A program made the position numbers and the translations under genes. Positions 17,655 to 22,599 of a stretch of DNA of 23,489 nt are shown here, piece after piece. The notes under the pieces were generated by a model. It saw nothing but the letters and a program-made list of their open reading frames with translations. It had not been told where the DNA came from and ran no database searches. Position 1 is the first letter of the stretch. Every line of letters begins with the position of its first letter. Origin of the DNA: an uncultured Oscillospiraceae bacterium (GTDB taxonomy: Bacteria > Bacillota_A > Clostridia > Oscillospirales > Oscillospiraceae); assembly GCA_910584605.1 (NCBI GenBank), contig CAJUAW010000031.1:1-23489 (forward strand), in the 5' to 3' direction.

Positions 17655-17660
17655 TTACGC
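17634..17660. repeat. Overlapping inverted repeats at the integrase 3' end
   Basis: A perfect IR, TTTGTAGC (17634-17641) and GCTACAAA (17646-17653), overlaps a second one, GCGTAAG (17640-17646) and CTTACGC (17654-17660), which contains the integrase stop. The two hairpins exclude each other. There is no T-run, so this may be a recombinase core site or an mRNA 3' structure. Confidence 0.6.
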
Positions 17661-18686
17661 CATTTTGCGAATTTCAGTCCTCAGAAAATCGACATCAATA
17701 TGGGTGTAGTGTTCTGTGATATCCTTGTCGGAGTGCCCCAGGATACGGCGTACTGCCAGGTCATCAACGCCAGCCATCTTCATCCTGGATGCGGCGGTAT
17801 GACGGCACCAGTGAGGCGTCGCCTGTGGTGTCCCAAGCTCCTTTGCGACCGCTGAAAATAAGCCCCTGTACCGGGCGGAAGACACGCGGCGGCCATCATC
17901 CAGACACACGATCCTCTCCCCGTCCATTGCAAGCCGCGACTGGAAGAGCGGCAGGACCTTTGGGTGGATGGGAACGATTCGGTTTTTCCCGGCGGCTGTT
18001 TTGAGTCCGCCGATCAAATACCCATCGCTCTCCGGATGGTAGGAGTCTGGAGTCAGCCCCAGAAATTCCGACACCCGGAATCCTGTATAGCACAGCATGA
18101 GTACGGTATCTGCCCAGGGGAAGCCCGCATGAACCATCGCTTCCAACCGCTCCATCTGCGTCTGATCAAACGCTCCCTTCTCGTATTTTGCGCCTACGGC
18201 TGGCAACTCCACAAAGGCAGAGTAGTCCTTTGTGACGATATCTCGCTCCATCGCGTGTTTAAACAGGGCCTTCATCAGCATCTTGTCATTAGTAATAGAG
18301 GACTTGGAAAGCCCCTGAGCCGCGTCCTGGTCGATGATTTTCTGCAGGGCGTCTATGGTCACCCGGAACATTTCGACGTCCTGGAGGGCCTTCAAACGCT
18401 CCCAGGATGCCTTGTAGCTGGCGACCGATGCAAGCCCTGCTTTCTGGTACTTGCGATCCGACCACTGCCTGTATATGTCCCCCAGGGTGACCGCCATGGA
18501 CTTCGGCTCCGCCGCCCCCAGGTAATTTCCGAGGGCCTCTTGTGCCTCTTTCGAGGTCCGGTGATAACTGAGATATCGCTGCTTCCACAGCCCTGGGCGC
18601 TCCTGGTAAGACACCCGCACTGCGTACGGCCTCCTACGCCCACCGGCCAGTTTTACCACGCTGCCCGTTCCGTTTGCACGTTTCAC
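17655..18686 (-). CDS. Tyrosine recombinase/integrase
   Basis: This 343-residue protein has an N-terminal arm-binding domain (residues 1-60, RRRPYAVRVSYQER), a core-binding SAM-like domain (about 65-165) and a C-terminal catalytic domain. All catalytic residues are present: R204 (YTGFRVSEFLGL), K229 (GLKTAAGKNR), H292 and R295 (PHWCRHTAAS), H318 (ILGHSDKDI) and the nucleophile Y327 (EHYTHID). It would integrate and excise a phage or conjugative element by strand exchange at att sites. The start is a GTG at 18686, eight bases after GGGAGG. It reads toward the host side, as usual at an element end. The gene itself is GC-rich while the cargo beyond it is AT-rich. Confidence 0.95.
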   Translation of the reverse strand: MKRANGTGSVVKLAGGRRRPYAVRVSYQERPGLWKQRYLSYHRTSKEAQEALGNYLGAAEPKSMAVTLGDIYRQWSDRKYQKAGLASVASYKASWERLKALQDVEMFRVTIDALQKIIDQDAAQGLSKSSITNDKMLMKALFKHAMERDIVTKDYSAFVELPAVGAKYEKGAFDQTQMERLEAMVHAGFPWADTVLMLCYTGFRVSEFLGLTPDSYHPESDGYLIGGLKTAAGKNRIVPIHPKVLPLFQSRLAMDGERIVCLDDGRRVSSARYRGLFSAVAKELGTPQATPHWCRHTAASRMKMAGVDDLAVRRILGHSDKDITEHYTHIDVDFLRTEIRKMA

Positions 18687-18707
18687 TTGCTTTTCCTCCC
18701 ATATTCG

Positions 18708-18749
18708 GTTATAATGAGAGGGAAGTAGGCCCGTGAAAACTTACTTCCC
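18708..18749 (-). promoter_or_regulatory. Candidate integrase promoter covered by an inverted repeat
   Basis: On the minus strand TTCACG (18732-18737), 18 bases and TATAAC (18708-18713) form a moderate promoter. The inverted repeat GGGAAGTA (18720-18727) / TACTTCCC (18742-18749) spans the spacer and -35 box and could be an operator. Confidence 0.4.
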
Positions 18750-18753
18750 CCAT

Positions 18754-18788
18754 AGCCGCCGCTGGTGTTGTGAGCGCCAAGGGCGGCT
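18754..18788. repeat. Structured inverted repeat between integrase and antitoxin promoters
   Basis: The outer arms AGCCGCC/GGCGGCT enclose an inner GGTG/CGCC stem. It has no full T-run on either side (TTATTG on the plus strand). Its role is unknown; it may insulate the divergent transcription units. Confidence 0.5.
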
Positions 18789-18865
18789 TATTGTTGTAAA
18801 AAGTTCAACAAAATTTTTGAGAAAAAATCATATAGTTTGATAGTAGTTTTTTTTCCAAAAATCCG

Positions 18866-18900
18866 TATAATATTAAGTGTAGTTGAGGTATGCTCAACTA
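18866..18900 (+). promoter_or_regulatory. Probable antitoxin-RNA promoter and downstream palindrome
   Basis: A perfect TATAAT (18866-18871) is present, but no good -35 box is seen at 16-18 bases; TTGATA lies 23 bases upstream, too far. Immediately after it, the arms TAGTTGAG (18880-18887) and CTCAACTA (18893-18900) form an 8-bp inverted repeat at the expected transcription start, either an operator or a 5' stabilising hairpin. Confidence 0.5.
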
Positions 18901-18949
18901 TCAGATAAGTGAATGACTGTGTCATCCTCACCATCTGACCGACCCTAAA

Positions 18950-19064
18950 GAGGTGAACCCCTACCTGCCTGAAAGAGTGGGGAACGAAAAAAGCGGTGAG
19001 TTCTATCCGTAATTAGAGAACGAAAAAAGCGGTGAACCCCTACCGGAAGTGGGGAGCCAAAAAA
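18950..19064 (+). repeat. Antitoxin tandem repeat array (43 + 36 + 36 nt)
   Basis: Unit 1 is 18950-18992, unit 2 is 18993-19028, and unit 3 is 19029-19064. The A6 tracts start at 18987, 19023 and 19059, exactly 36 nt apart. Unit 1 carries seven extra bases in its loop. Units 1 and 3 use CCCC/GGGG in the cross-stem, while unit 2 uses GTTCT/AGAAC. Confidence 0.9.
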
Positions 19065-19098
19065 GATGCGGGATGGCCCATGCTGTCCCGCATCTTTT
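19061..19098 (+). terminator. Terminator between antitoxin RNA and toxin gene
   Basis: The stem GATGCGGGA (19065-19073) / TCCCGCATC (19086-19094) can extend by AAAA/TTTT on both sides and ends in TTTT. In type III loci a leaky terminator here keeps antitoxin in excess of toxin mRNA; this position matches that design. Confidence 0.88.
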
Positions 19099-19112
19099 AC
19101 AGAGGAGGCAAT

Positions 19113-19598
19113 ATGGGAAAATTGAGGTTTTACCATATTCGGGACGGATATATTGAATTTTTACATACGCTGGATAATAGAGTTCAGATGAATAAAGGCC
19201 AGCGACGCCCATATGTTGGCATCGTACTAAGGATTGGAGACTACGATTATTATGTTCCGCTTGAATCACCTAAACCAAACCACGCCAAGATCAAAGCGGG
19301 TGGGCCTGTTTTGAAATTGGATGATGGGAAATTGGGAATCATGGGCTTCAACAATATGATTCCGGTTCGCAAGTATCAGCTTTTGGACTTCGATATTTTA
19401 TCAGAGAAGGACGAACATTATAAAGTGCTTTTGCTAAAGCAGCTTTCCTATTGCGAGAAGAACCGAAAGATTATTTATGCGAGAGCCCAAGCGACTTATG
19501 AAAAGGCGACAAATGGCAAAAACCCATTTTACAGAAAAATATGTTGCGATTTTAAACGATTAGAAACAAATTGCGATATATACAAAGCGAAAAGGTGA
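19113..19598 (+). CDS. Type III toxin, ToxN/AbiQ-family endoribonuclease
   Basis: The 161-residue protein matches the ToxN/AbiQ layout. It opens KLRFYHIRDGYIEFL (Tyr13 in the place of the conserved early Tyr), followed by RRPYVGIVLRIGDYDYYVPLESPK, where Ser52 and Lys54 of the E-S-P-K motif correspond to the catalytic Ser and Lys of ToxN. MGFNNMIPV and a helical C-terminal half with LLLKQLSYCEKNRKII come next. The family cleaves RNA at A-rich sites; free toxin halts growth, often as abortive phage defence, and the repeat RNA inhibits it. The start is ATG 19113 behind AGAGGAGG; an in-frame upstream ATG at 19032 lies within the antitoxin array and is rejected. Closest subfamily (ToxIN, CptIN or other) is undetermined. 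Confidence 0.9.
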   Translation: MGKLRFYHIRDGYIEFLHTLDNRVQMNKGQRRPYVGIVLRIGDYDYYVPLESPKPNHAKIKAGGPVLKLDDGKLGIMGFNNMIPVRKYQLLDFDILSEKDEHYKVLLLKQLSYCEKNRKIIYARAQATYEKATNGKNPFYRKICCDFKRLETNCDIYKAKR

Positions 19599-19619
19599 CT
19601 TTTTAAAATCTCCATATCT

Positions 19620-19654
19620 GCCCCCAGTGTCGCAAGCACCGGGGGCGGTTTTTT
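19620..19654 (+). terminator. Terminator after the toxin gene
   Basis: GCCCCC (19620-19625) pairs with GGGGGC (19641-19646), with inner GTG/CAC pairs, followed by GG and six T. It shares its 3' half with the terminators at 20705 and 21668. Confidence 0.85.
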
Positions 19655-19675
19655 ATTCATCTATTGCAAGTTTCG
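19639..19675 (+). repeat. Cargo boundary repeat, copy 1
   Basis: It begins CCGGGGGCGGTTTTTTATT and continues with CATCTATTGCAAGTTTC. It is homologous to copies 2 and 3 both in the terminator arm and in the approximately 17 bases beyond the T-run. Confidence 0.65.
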
Positions 19676-19836
19676 GATGATTATCGTTGCGTAGTCTCTC
19701 GTATTCCCCTTGACACCTGGATTTTCCGATCTCCACCATATCGACCTGATTTTGAGATCAGTCCAATCTATTTATTCCCCCGGCATTCCAATTTTTTGCA
19801 CAAATAGAACGGTTGTTTTGTGTGACAGATGTTGAA

Positions 19837-19865
19837 TTGACAGTTTGCCTAATTTATCATATAAT
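19837..19865 (+). promoter_or_regulatory. Perfect consensus promoter of the Panacea module
   Basis: TTGACA (19837-19842), a 17-base spacer and TATAAT (19860-19865) match the sigma-A consensus at all twelve positions. Transcription would start near 19872, about 32 nt before the start codon. Confidence 0.93.
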
Positions 19866-19903
19866 GCAATAAAAAGAAAATAAAATGAAAGGAGCTGTTT
19901 GAT

Positions 19904-20353
19904 ATGAAAGCGTTAGCCACAAATCTTTGTAACAACATTTTGCTGCGCGGGAAAGATGAAAGAATATCAATAACGCCCATGAAGCTCCAAAAGCTGATGT
20001 ACTTTGTTTGCCGGGATTATGTTCATCAGACAGGGGAAATGCCAATAGCAGAGAAATTTGAGGTTTGGAAATATGGACCAGTCTTGCCTTCTGTCTATGC
20101 AGAATTTAAACCCTTTGGCTCAAATCCTATTACCTCTTTTGCGAGAGACGCCACAGGGCGGCCCAAGAAAGTGAGTGAATCTAAGAATCCGATTTTAGCC
20201 CAGGTTCTTGATGTTACTTGGGCAAAGTATAAACGCTTTACCGCTATACAGCTTTCCACTATGACGCACAAGGAAGGGTCTGGCTGGTATAGGGCCTATA
20301 TGGAAGATCGGGACAGGATTTCTCTGGAGGATATGGTAAATGACAGAACTTGA
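19904..20353 (+). CDS. Panacea/SocA-like antitoxin-domain protein (DUF4065)
   Basis: The 149-residue protein has the features of the Panacea (DUF4065, SocA/GepA) domain: ITPMKLQKLMYFVCRDYV near residue 24, EVWKYGPVLPSVYAEFKPFG near 50-70 and the C-terminal LSTMTHKEGSGWYRAY. In PanAT toxin-antitoxin systems this domain neutralises very different toxins by direct binding. The start is ATG 19904 with AAGGAG nine bases upstream. The next gene starts inside it (14-base overlap), as expected for a toxin-antitoxin pair. The end (ISLEDMVNDRT) is shorter than the common ending with a final aromatic pair, perhaps reshaped by the overlap. The family call is firm; the antitoxin role is inferred from context. 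Confidence 0.88.
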   Translation: MKALATNLCNNILLRGKDERISITPMKLQKLMYFVCRDYVHQTGEMPIAEKFEVWKYGPVLPSVYAEFKPFGSNPITSFARDATGRPKKVSESKNPILAQVLDVTWAKYKRFTAIQLSTMTHKEGSGWYRAYMEDRDRISLEDMVNDRT

Positions 20354-20702
20354 AGATAGTGTGGATACAACTCAGACGGAAAAGGTAGTTCCAGAGATTC
20401 AAGGAGATGAGGATGAACCGCTTTTCCCTGAGCAAATTCAATCCCTTAGCCTGAAAAGAGATTCGGACCTGGATGGAACCGATGACTTGGCAAAAGAAAT
20501 GGCACGTTTTCGGTACAAGACAGGGAGGACAGTCCTATATATTTCTATGTCAGCTATGGGAACCGCTGTTATAATTGATTTGTTTTCCAAGTACCTAAAC
20601 CTTGAAAGCGATTTAATCACAAATGCTTTTGAAGCCTTTAAGTTGATTACAATGACGGTTCTGGGTTATTTCTTCGCTTCAAACAATTCAAAGTTTAATT
20701 GA
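20340..20702 (+). CDS. Small two-helix membrane protein, candidate Panacea-linked toxin
   Basis: The 120-residue protein has an acidic N-terminal half (about 1-62, no recognised domain), a basic patch (ARFRYKTGR), and two hydrophobic segments: TVLYISMSAMGTAVIIDLF (about 68-86) and ITNAFEAFKLITMTVLGYFF (about 95-114). The start is ATG 20340 with GGAGG ten bases upstream, inside the preceding Panacea gene. Some PanT toxins are small membrane proteins that collapse the membrane potential. The overlap, shared promoter and shared terminator suggest this is the cognate toxin, but no toxin family is recognised. It could instead be a membrane anchor or sensor for the Panacea protein. Confidence 0.75.
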   Translation: MTELEDSVDTTQTEKVVPEIQGDEDEPLFPEQIQSLSLKRDSDLDGTDDLAKEMARFRYKTGRTVLYISMSAMGTAVIIDLFSKYLNLESDLITNAFEAFKLITMTVLGYFFASNNSKFN

Positions 20703-20704
20703 CC

Positions 20705-20731
20705 ACCGCCCCCGCCCGGGGGCGGTTTTTA
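20705..20731 (+). terminator. Terminator after the Panacea module
   Basis: A perfect 9-bp stem ACCGCCCCC/GGGGGCGGT with a 4-nt loop region (GCCC overlap) is followed by a five-T run, starting three bases after the stop codon. Confidence 0.88.
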
Positions 20732-20750
20732 TTGACTAGTGCAAACTCCC
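20716..20750 (+). repeat. Cargo boundary repeat, copy 2
   Basis: It begins CCGGGGGCGGTTTTTATT and continues GACTAGTGCAAACTCC. Relative to copies 1 and 3 it has one T fewer and one base deleted. Here the segment after the T-run also supplies the -35 box of the next gene. Confidence 0.65.
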
Positions 20751-20761
20751 CATGCTATACT
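20732..20761 (+). promoter_or_regulatory. Extended -10 promoter of the 294-residue protein gene
   Basis: TTGACT (20732-20737), an 18-base spacer and TATACT (20756-20761), with TG at 20753-20754, form an extended -10 promoter. The -35 box abuts the preceding terminator T-run. The start near 20768 excludes a GTG start at 20739. Confidence 0.82.
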
Positions 20762-20780
20762 AAAAGTAGGGGGTATTACT

Positions 20781-21665
20781 ATGGAAAACGAGTTGATAGA
20801 GAGTAGATCAAAAATGTCTTTCCACCTTGATGGAGATAGTGAGATTGATGCAGCGCTTCTGTCTAGAACGATTGCAGATATGGCGGAATTGACACAACTT
20901 GCGGCAAAAGAAGTAAACCCAGACGCATATCTCAGAATGAATGTAACGGCATTTAAGAACGGAAGTTTCCAGATCGACTTTTCCGCTGTGTGCCAAGTGG
21001 CAGAGACAATTTTTGCGGGTTCTGTCGCTTGCGTTGGTTTGGCGGCAACCGTTATCGGGGGAGTAAAAGGAATATTTGAGATTAGAAAGCTGCTCAAGGG
21101 AGAAAAGCCGAAGTCTGTGACAGAAGACGGGGACGGGTTTATTAAGGTTGAATCGGCGAACGGAGATTCAGTCCGCGTCCCAAAACAGAGCGGCATTGCA
21201 ATAAATGTGATACAAGTTGGAAAGTTGGTCGCCAACATATCATCGTACGCAAAAGAGCACAACCCCAATGGAGGATTTTCTATTTCCGACCAGGATGGAG
21301 CAATGTATTGCTCCGCTGATGATGTAGAGGAAATGTCCAAACAGGCTACGACTATTGAAACAACAACGTGCCAACGGAGCCTCGTTAAGGCTGACATGCT
21401 CATTAGGAAAGCGGTTTTTGACGGGACGGCAAAATGGGGGTTTGAATACGATGGAAAAGCGATTGACGCCGGCATAGAGGACGAATCTTTTATGAACTGG
21501 TTCCAGGAGAACGGTGTGGTAAAGAGAGGCGATTATATTCGCGCTACACTGGAAATCCTGGTTGATGTAGACAGTAATGGATTCCCTATTAGGGGAACCG
21601 AAAAATATACTGTCGTTCAAGTTCAAGGCCATATACTGCACGATTTGAATCAAACCAAGCTTTAA
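20781..21665 (+). CDS. Membrane-associated cargo protein of unknown family
   Basis: The 294-residue protein matches no family I recognise with certainty. Residues 1-70 look like a mixed alpha/beta domain (FHLDGDSEIDAALLSRTIAD, then AYLRMNVTAFKNGSFQIDFS). Residues about 71-98 are hydrophobic (ETIFAGSVACVGLAATVIGG), probably one or two membrane helices or a helical hairpin. A linker (GEKPKSVTEDGD) leads to a C-terminal soluble domain of about 180 residues rich in beta-type segments. The start is ATG 20781, with AGGGGG eight bases upstream and just behind the predicted transcription start. The gene has its own promoter and terminator and sits in an integrase-to-repressor cargo region, where defence and superinfection-exclusion genes are common. 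That role is inference from location only. Confidence 0.85.
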   Translation: MENELIESRSKMSFHLDGDSEIDAALLSRTIADMAELTQLAAKEVNPDAYLRMNVTAFKNGSFQIDFSAVCQVAETIFAGSVACVGLAATVIGGVKGIFEIRKLLKGEKPKSVTEDGDGFIKVESANGDSVRVPKQSGIAINVIQVGKLVANISSYAKEHNPNGGFSISDQDGAMYCSADDVEEMSKQATTIETTTCQRSLVKADMLIRKAVFDGTAKWGFEYDGKAIDAGIEDESFMNWFQENGVVKRGDYIRATLEILVDVDSNGFPIRGTEKYTVVQVQGHILHDLNQTKL

Positions 21666-21667
21666 CG

Positions 21668-21694
21668 CCGCCCCTACACCGGGGGCGGTTTTTT
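21668..21694 (+). terminator. Terminator after the 294-residue protein gene
   Basis: CCGCCCC pairs with GGGGCGG around TACACCG, followed by six T. Read from the other strand it also forms a stem but lacks a T-run. Confidence 0.85.
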
Positions 21695-21714
21695 ATTTAC
21701 CTAGCACAATTTCC
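21679..21714 (+). repeat. Cargo boundary repeat, copy 3
   Basis: It begins CCGGGGGCGGTTTTTTATT and continues TACCTAGCACAATTTCC, aligning with copies 1 and 2 on both sides of the T-run. Confidence 0.65.
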
Positions 21715-21768
21715 ACACAGACACCTTCTATCGTTCTTTGCGTCTTGTGCTGAATCGTACCAATTTCT

Positions 21769-22233
21769 TTATCCGTTGAGTTTTTTCAACCTTGCAAATC
21801 CGATAAACGATAAAATCATTTGAATCAATACAAACATTGCGTATATTGGGAACAAAACCGCTGCCACAGCATAGAGAATAGCCCCAGTCAAGGAAAATCC
21901 CCGACTGCTCATCGCCCATCCTAATGTATTAAAGATAGCGGCTAAAACTGCACAAATCATGTGTGGCATTACAATTACAGTTGCAATACCAGCACCTATT
22001 GCCTCTGCGGTGCTTCCCGCGTTGGAACCAGCGCCCATAAAGTAAACCACAATATAAACTGCATACAAAATTCCAAGAATTGCCGAAATCAGAAGAAGCG
22101 TACTTTTCTTTTTCTTTTCGGGTACTACTTTTTTTGGAAGCTCTTGGGCTGGCCGTGGAGTGTTGCAATAGGGACATACCTCATACTCCCAAGGGACCTT
22201 CTTCCCGCAATTTGTGCATGTGTATAACGCCAT
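21769..22233 (-). CDS. Zinc-ribbon membrane protein, function unknown
   Basis: The 154-residue protein starts with a four-cysteine zinc ribbon (YTCTNCGKKVPWEYEVCPYC; C6, C9, C20, C23). A basic stretch (PKKVVPEKKKK) and three or four hydrophobic helices follow (about 44-66, 75-105, 113-145). The ribbon should face the cytoplasm. Proteins of this layout are frequent in Firmicutes and their mobile elements without a defined function. The start is ATG 22233 with GAAGGAAA upstream. It is the only minus-strand gene in the cargo block. A TATTAT box near 22288 and a CCGCC/GGCGG hairpin in the leader are visible, but no clear -35 box is. No terminator is evident before 21,695. Confidence 0.82.
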   Translation of the reverse strand: MALYTCTNCGKKVPWEYEVCPYCNTPRPAQELPKKVVPEKKKKSTLLLISAILGILYAVYIVVYFMGAGSNAGSTAEAIGAGIATVIVMPHMICAVLAAIFNTLGWAMSSRGFSLTGAILYAVAAVLFPIYAMFVLIQMILSFIGFARLKKLNG

Positions 22234-22391
22234 AGTTGTTTCCTTCTTTCTCTCTATTTATCCTATCTCCGCCCGTGGCGGGTGGATATAATATCACTCT
22301 TGCTGTCCCATAAACCTCCCTTTTCATCGATGCTTCTACGAATCTCCGATTTATCAAAAGCTTGTTCTAGTTTTTTGTGGAAAACTCCGGG

Positions 22392-22420
22392 TTGATTTTA
22401 TGGTACATTAGTTCTATAAT
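22392..22420 (+). promoter_or_regulatory. Promoter of the 34-residue protein gene
   Basis: TTGATT (22392-22397), a 17-base spacer and TATAAT (22415-22420) form a strong sigma-A promoter. It lies downstream of the alternative ATG at 22377, so that start is excluded. Confidence 0.85.
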
Positions 22421-22454
22421 GGCCCCACTAAACAAAACGAAGGGGGCTTACATA

Positions 22455-22559
22455 ATGATAAAGGATGAACTTATTCAAGAAATTACTGAAGCGATTGGTA
22501 AAATGGATGTGCGAGAATTGGACTTGATCTACCGAATGATAAAAGGACTAATACAATAA
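22455..22559 (+). CDS. 34-residue helical microprotein next to the repressor
   Basis: The peptide (begins MIKDELIQEITEAIG, ends YRMIKGLIQ) is predicted to be two short helices. Its end resembles a common LDLIYRxIKGLI-type tail seen in small proteins beside XRE regulators in Clostridia mobile elements. The start is ATG 22455, preceded by AAGGGGG and a strong promoter, and followed within ten bases by a terminator. This makes a complete dedicated transcription unit, good evidence that it is expressed. Its function is unknown; modulation of the convergent repressor is one possibility. Confidence 0.75.
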   Translation: MIKDELIQEITEAIGKMDVRELDLIYRMIKGLIQ

Positions 22560-22565
22560 TCTTCT

Positions 22566-22599
22566 AAAAGGCTGAGCTAGCAATAGCTCAGTCTTTTTT
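22566..22599. terminator. Bidirectional terminator between microprotein and repressor genes
   Basis: GGCTGAGCTA pairs with TAGCTCAGTC around GCAA. It is flanked by AAAA on the left and six T on the right, so it works on both strands. The repressor stop codon (22588-22590) lies inside the stem. Confidence 0.88.

Larger units (their letters stand above)
18878..19098 (+). ncRNA. Type III antitoxin RNA (ToxI-like), three pseudoknot units
   Basis: The predicted RNA starts near 18878 and ends at the terminator before the toxin gene. Two leader hairpins come first: 18880-18900, and 18901-18938 with nested stems TCAGAT/ATCTGA, GTGA/TCAC and ATGAC/GTCAT. Three tandem units follow. Each unit has a GGTGA 5' segment, a stem that pairs across the unit, and a 3' A6 tract. 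In each, the 5' GGT-type element can pair with an ACC-type element in the middle, making an H-type pseudoknot. Known ToxI/AntiQ RNAs are tandem pseudoknots cut by the toxin at A-rich sites and bound to it as inhibitors. No protein is encoded here. The assignment rests on the adjacent ToxN-like gene, the repeat architecture and the stem covariation. Confidence 0.85.

Noticed and set aside
17964..18728. 254-codon plus-strand frame across the integrase gene
   Set aside because: It is antisense to an integrase with all catalytic residues and has no domain of its own.
18837..18871. TTGATA and TATAAT as a normal antitoxin promoter
   Set aside because: The spacer is 23 bases, too long for sigma-A; only the -10 box is accepted, with reduced confidence.
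18880..18900. A fourth binding site of the XRE repressor at the antitoxin promoter
   Set aside because: The palindrome shares CAACT/AGTTG half-sites but not the AACTNAGTT centre, so control by the same repressor is not supported.
18950..19064. CRISPR-like array
   Set aside because: The units are contiguous without unique spacers, carry pseudoknot pairing and A6 tracts, and no cas genes are near; type III antitoxin repeats explain them better.
19032..19112. N-terminal extension of the ToxN-like toxin from ATG 19032
   Set aside because: It would begin in the last antitoxin unit and cross the terminator; ATG 19113 has a strong ribosome binding site and matches the family start.
20739..20780. 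GTG start for the 294-residue protein
   Set aside because: It lies inside the promoter spacer, upstream of the predicted transcription start; ATG 20781 has AGGGGG.
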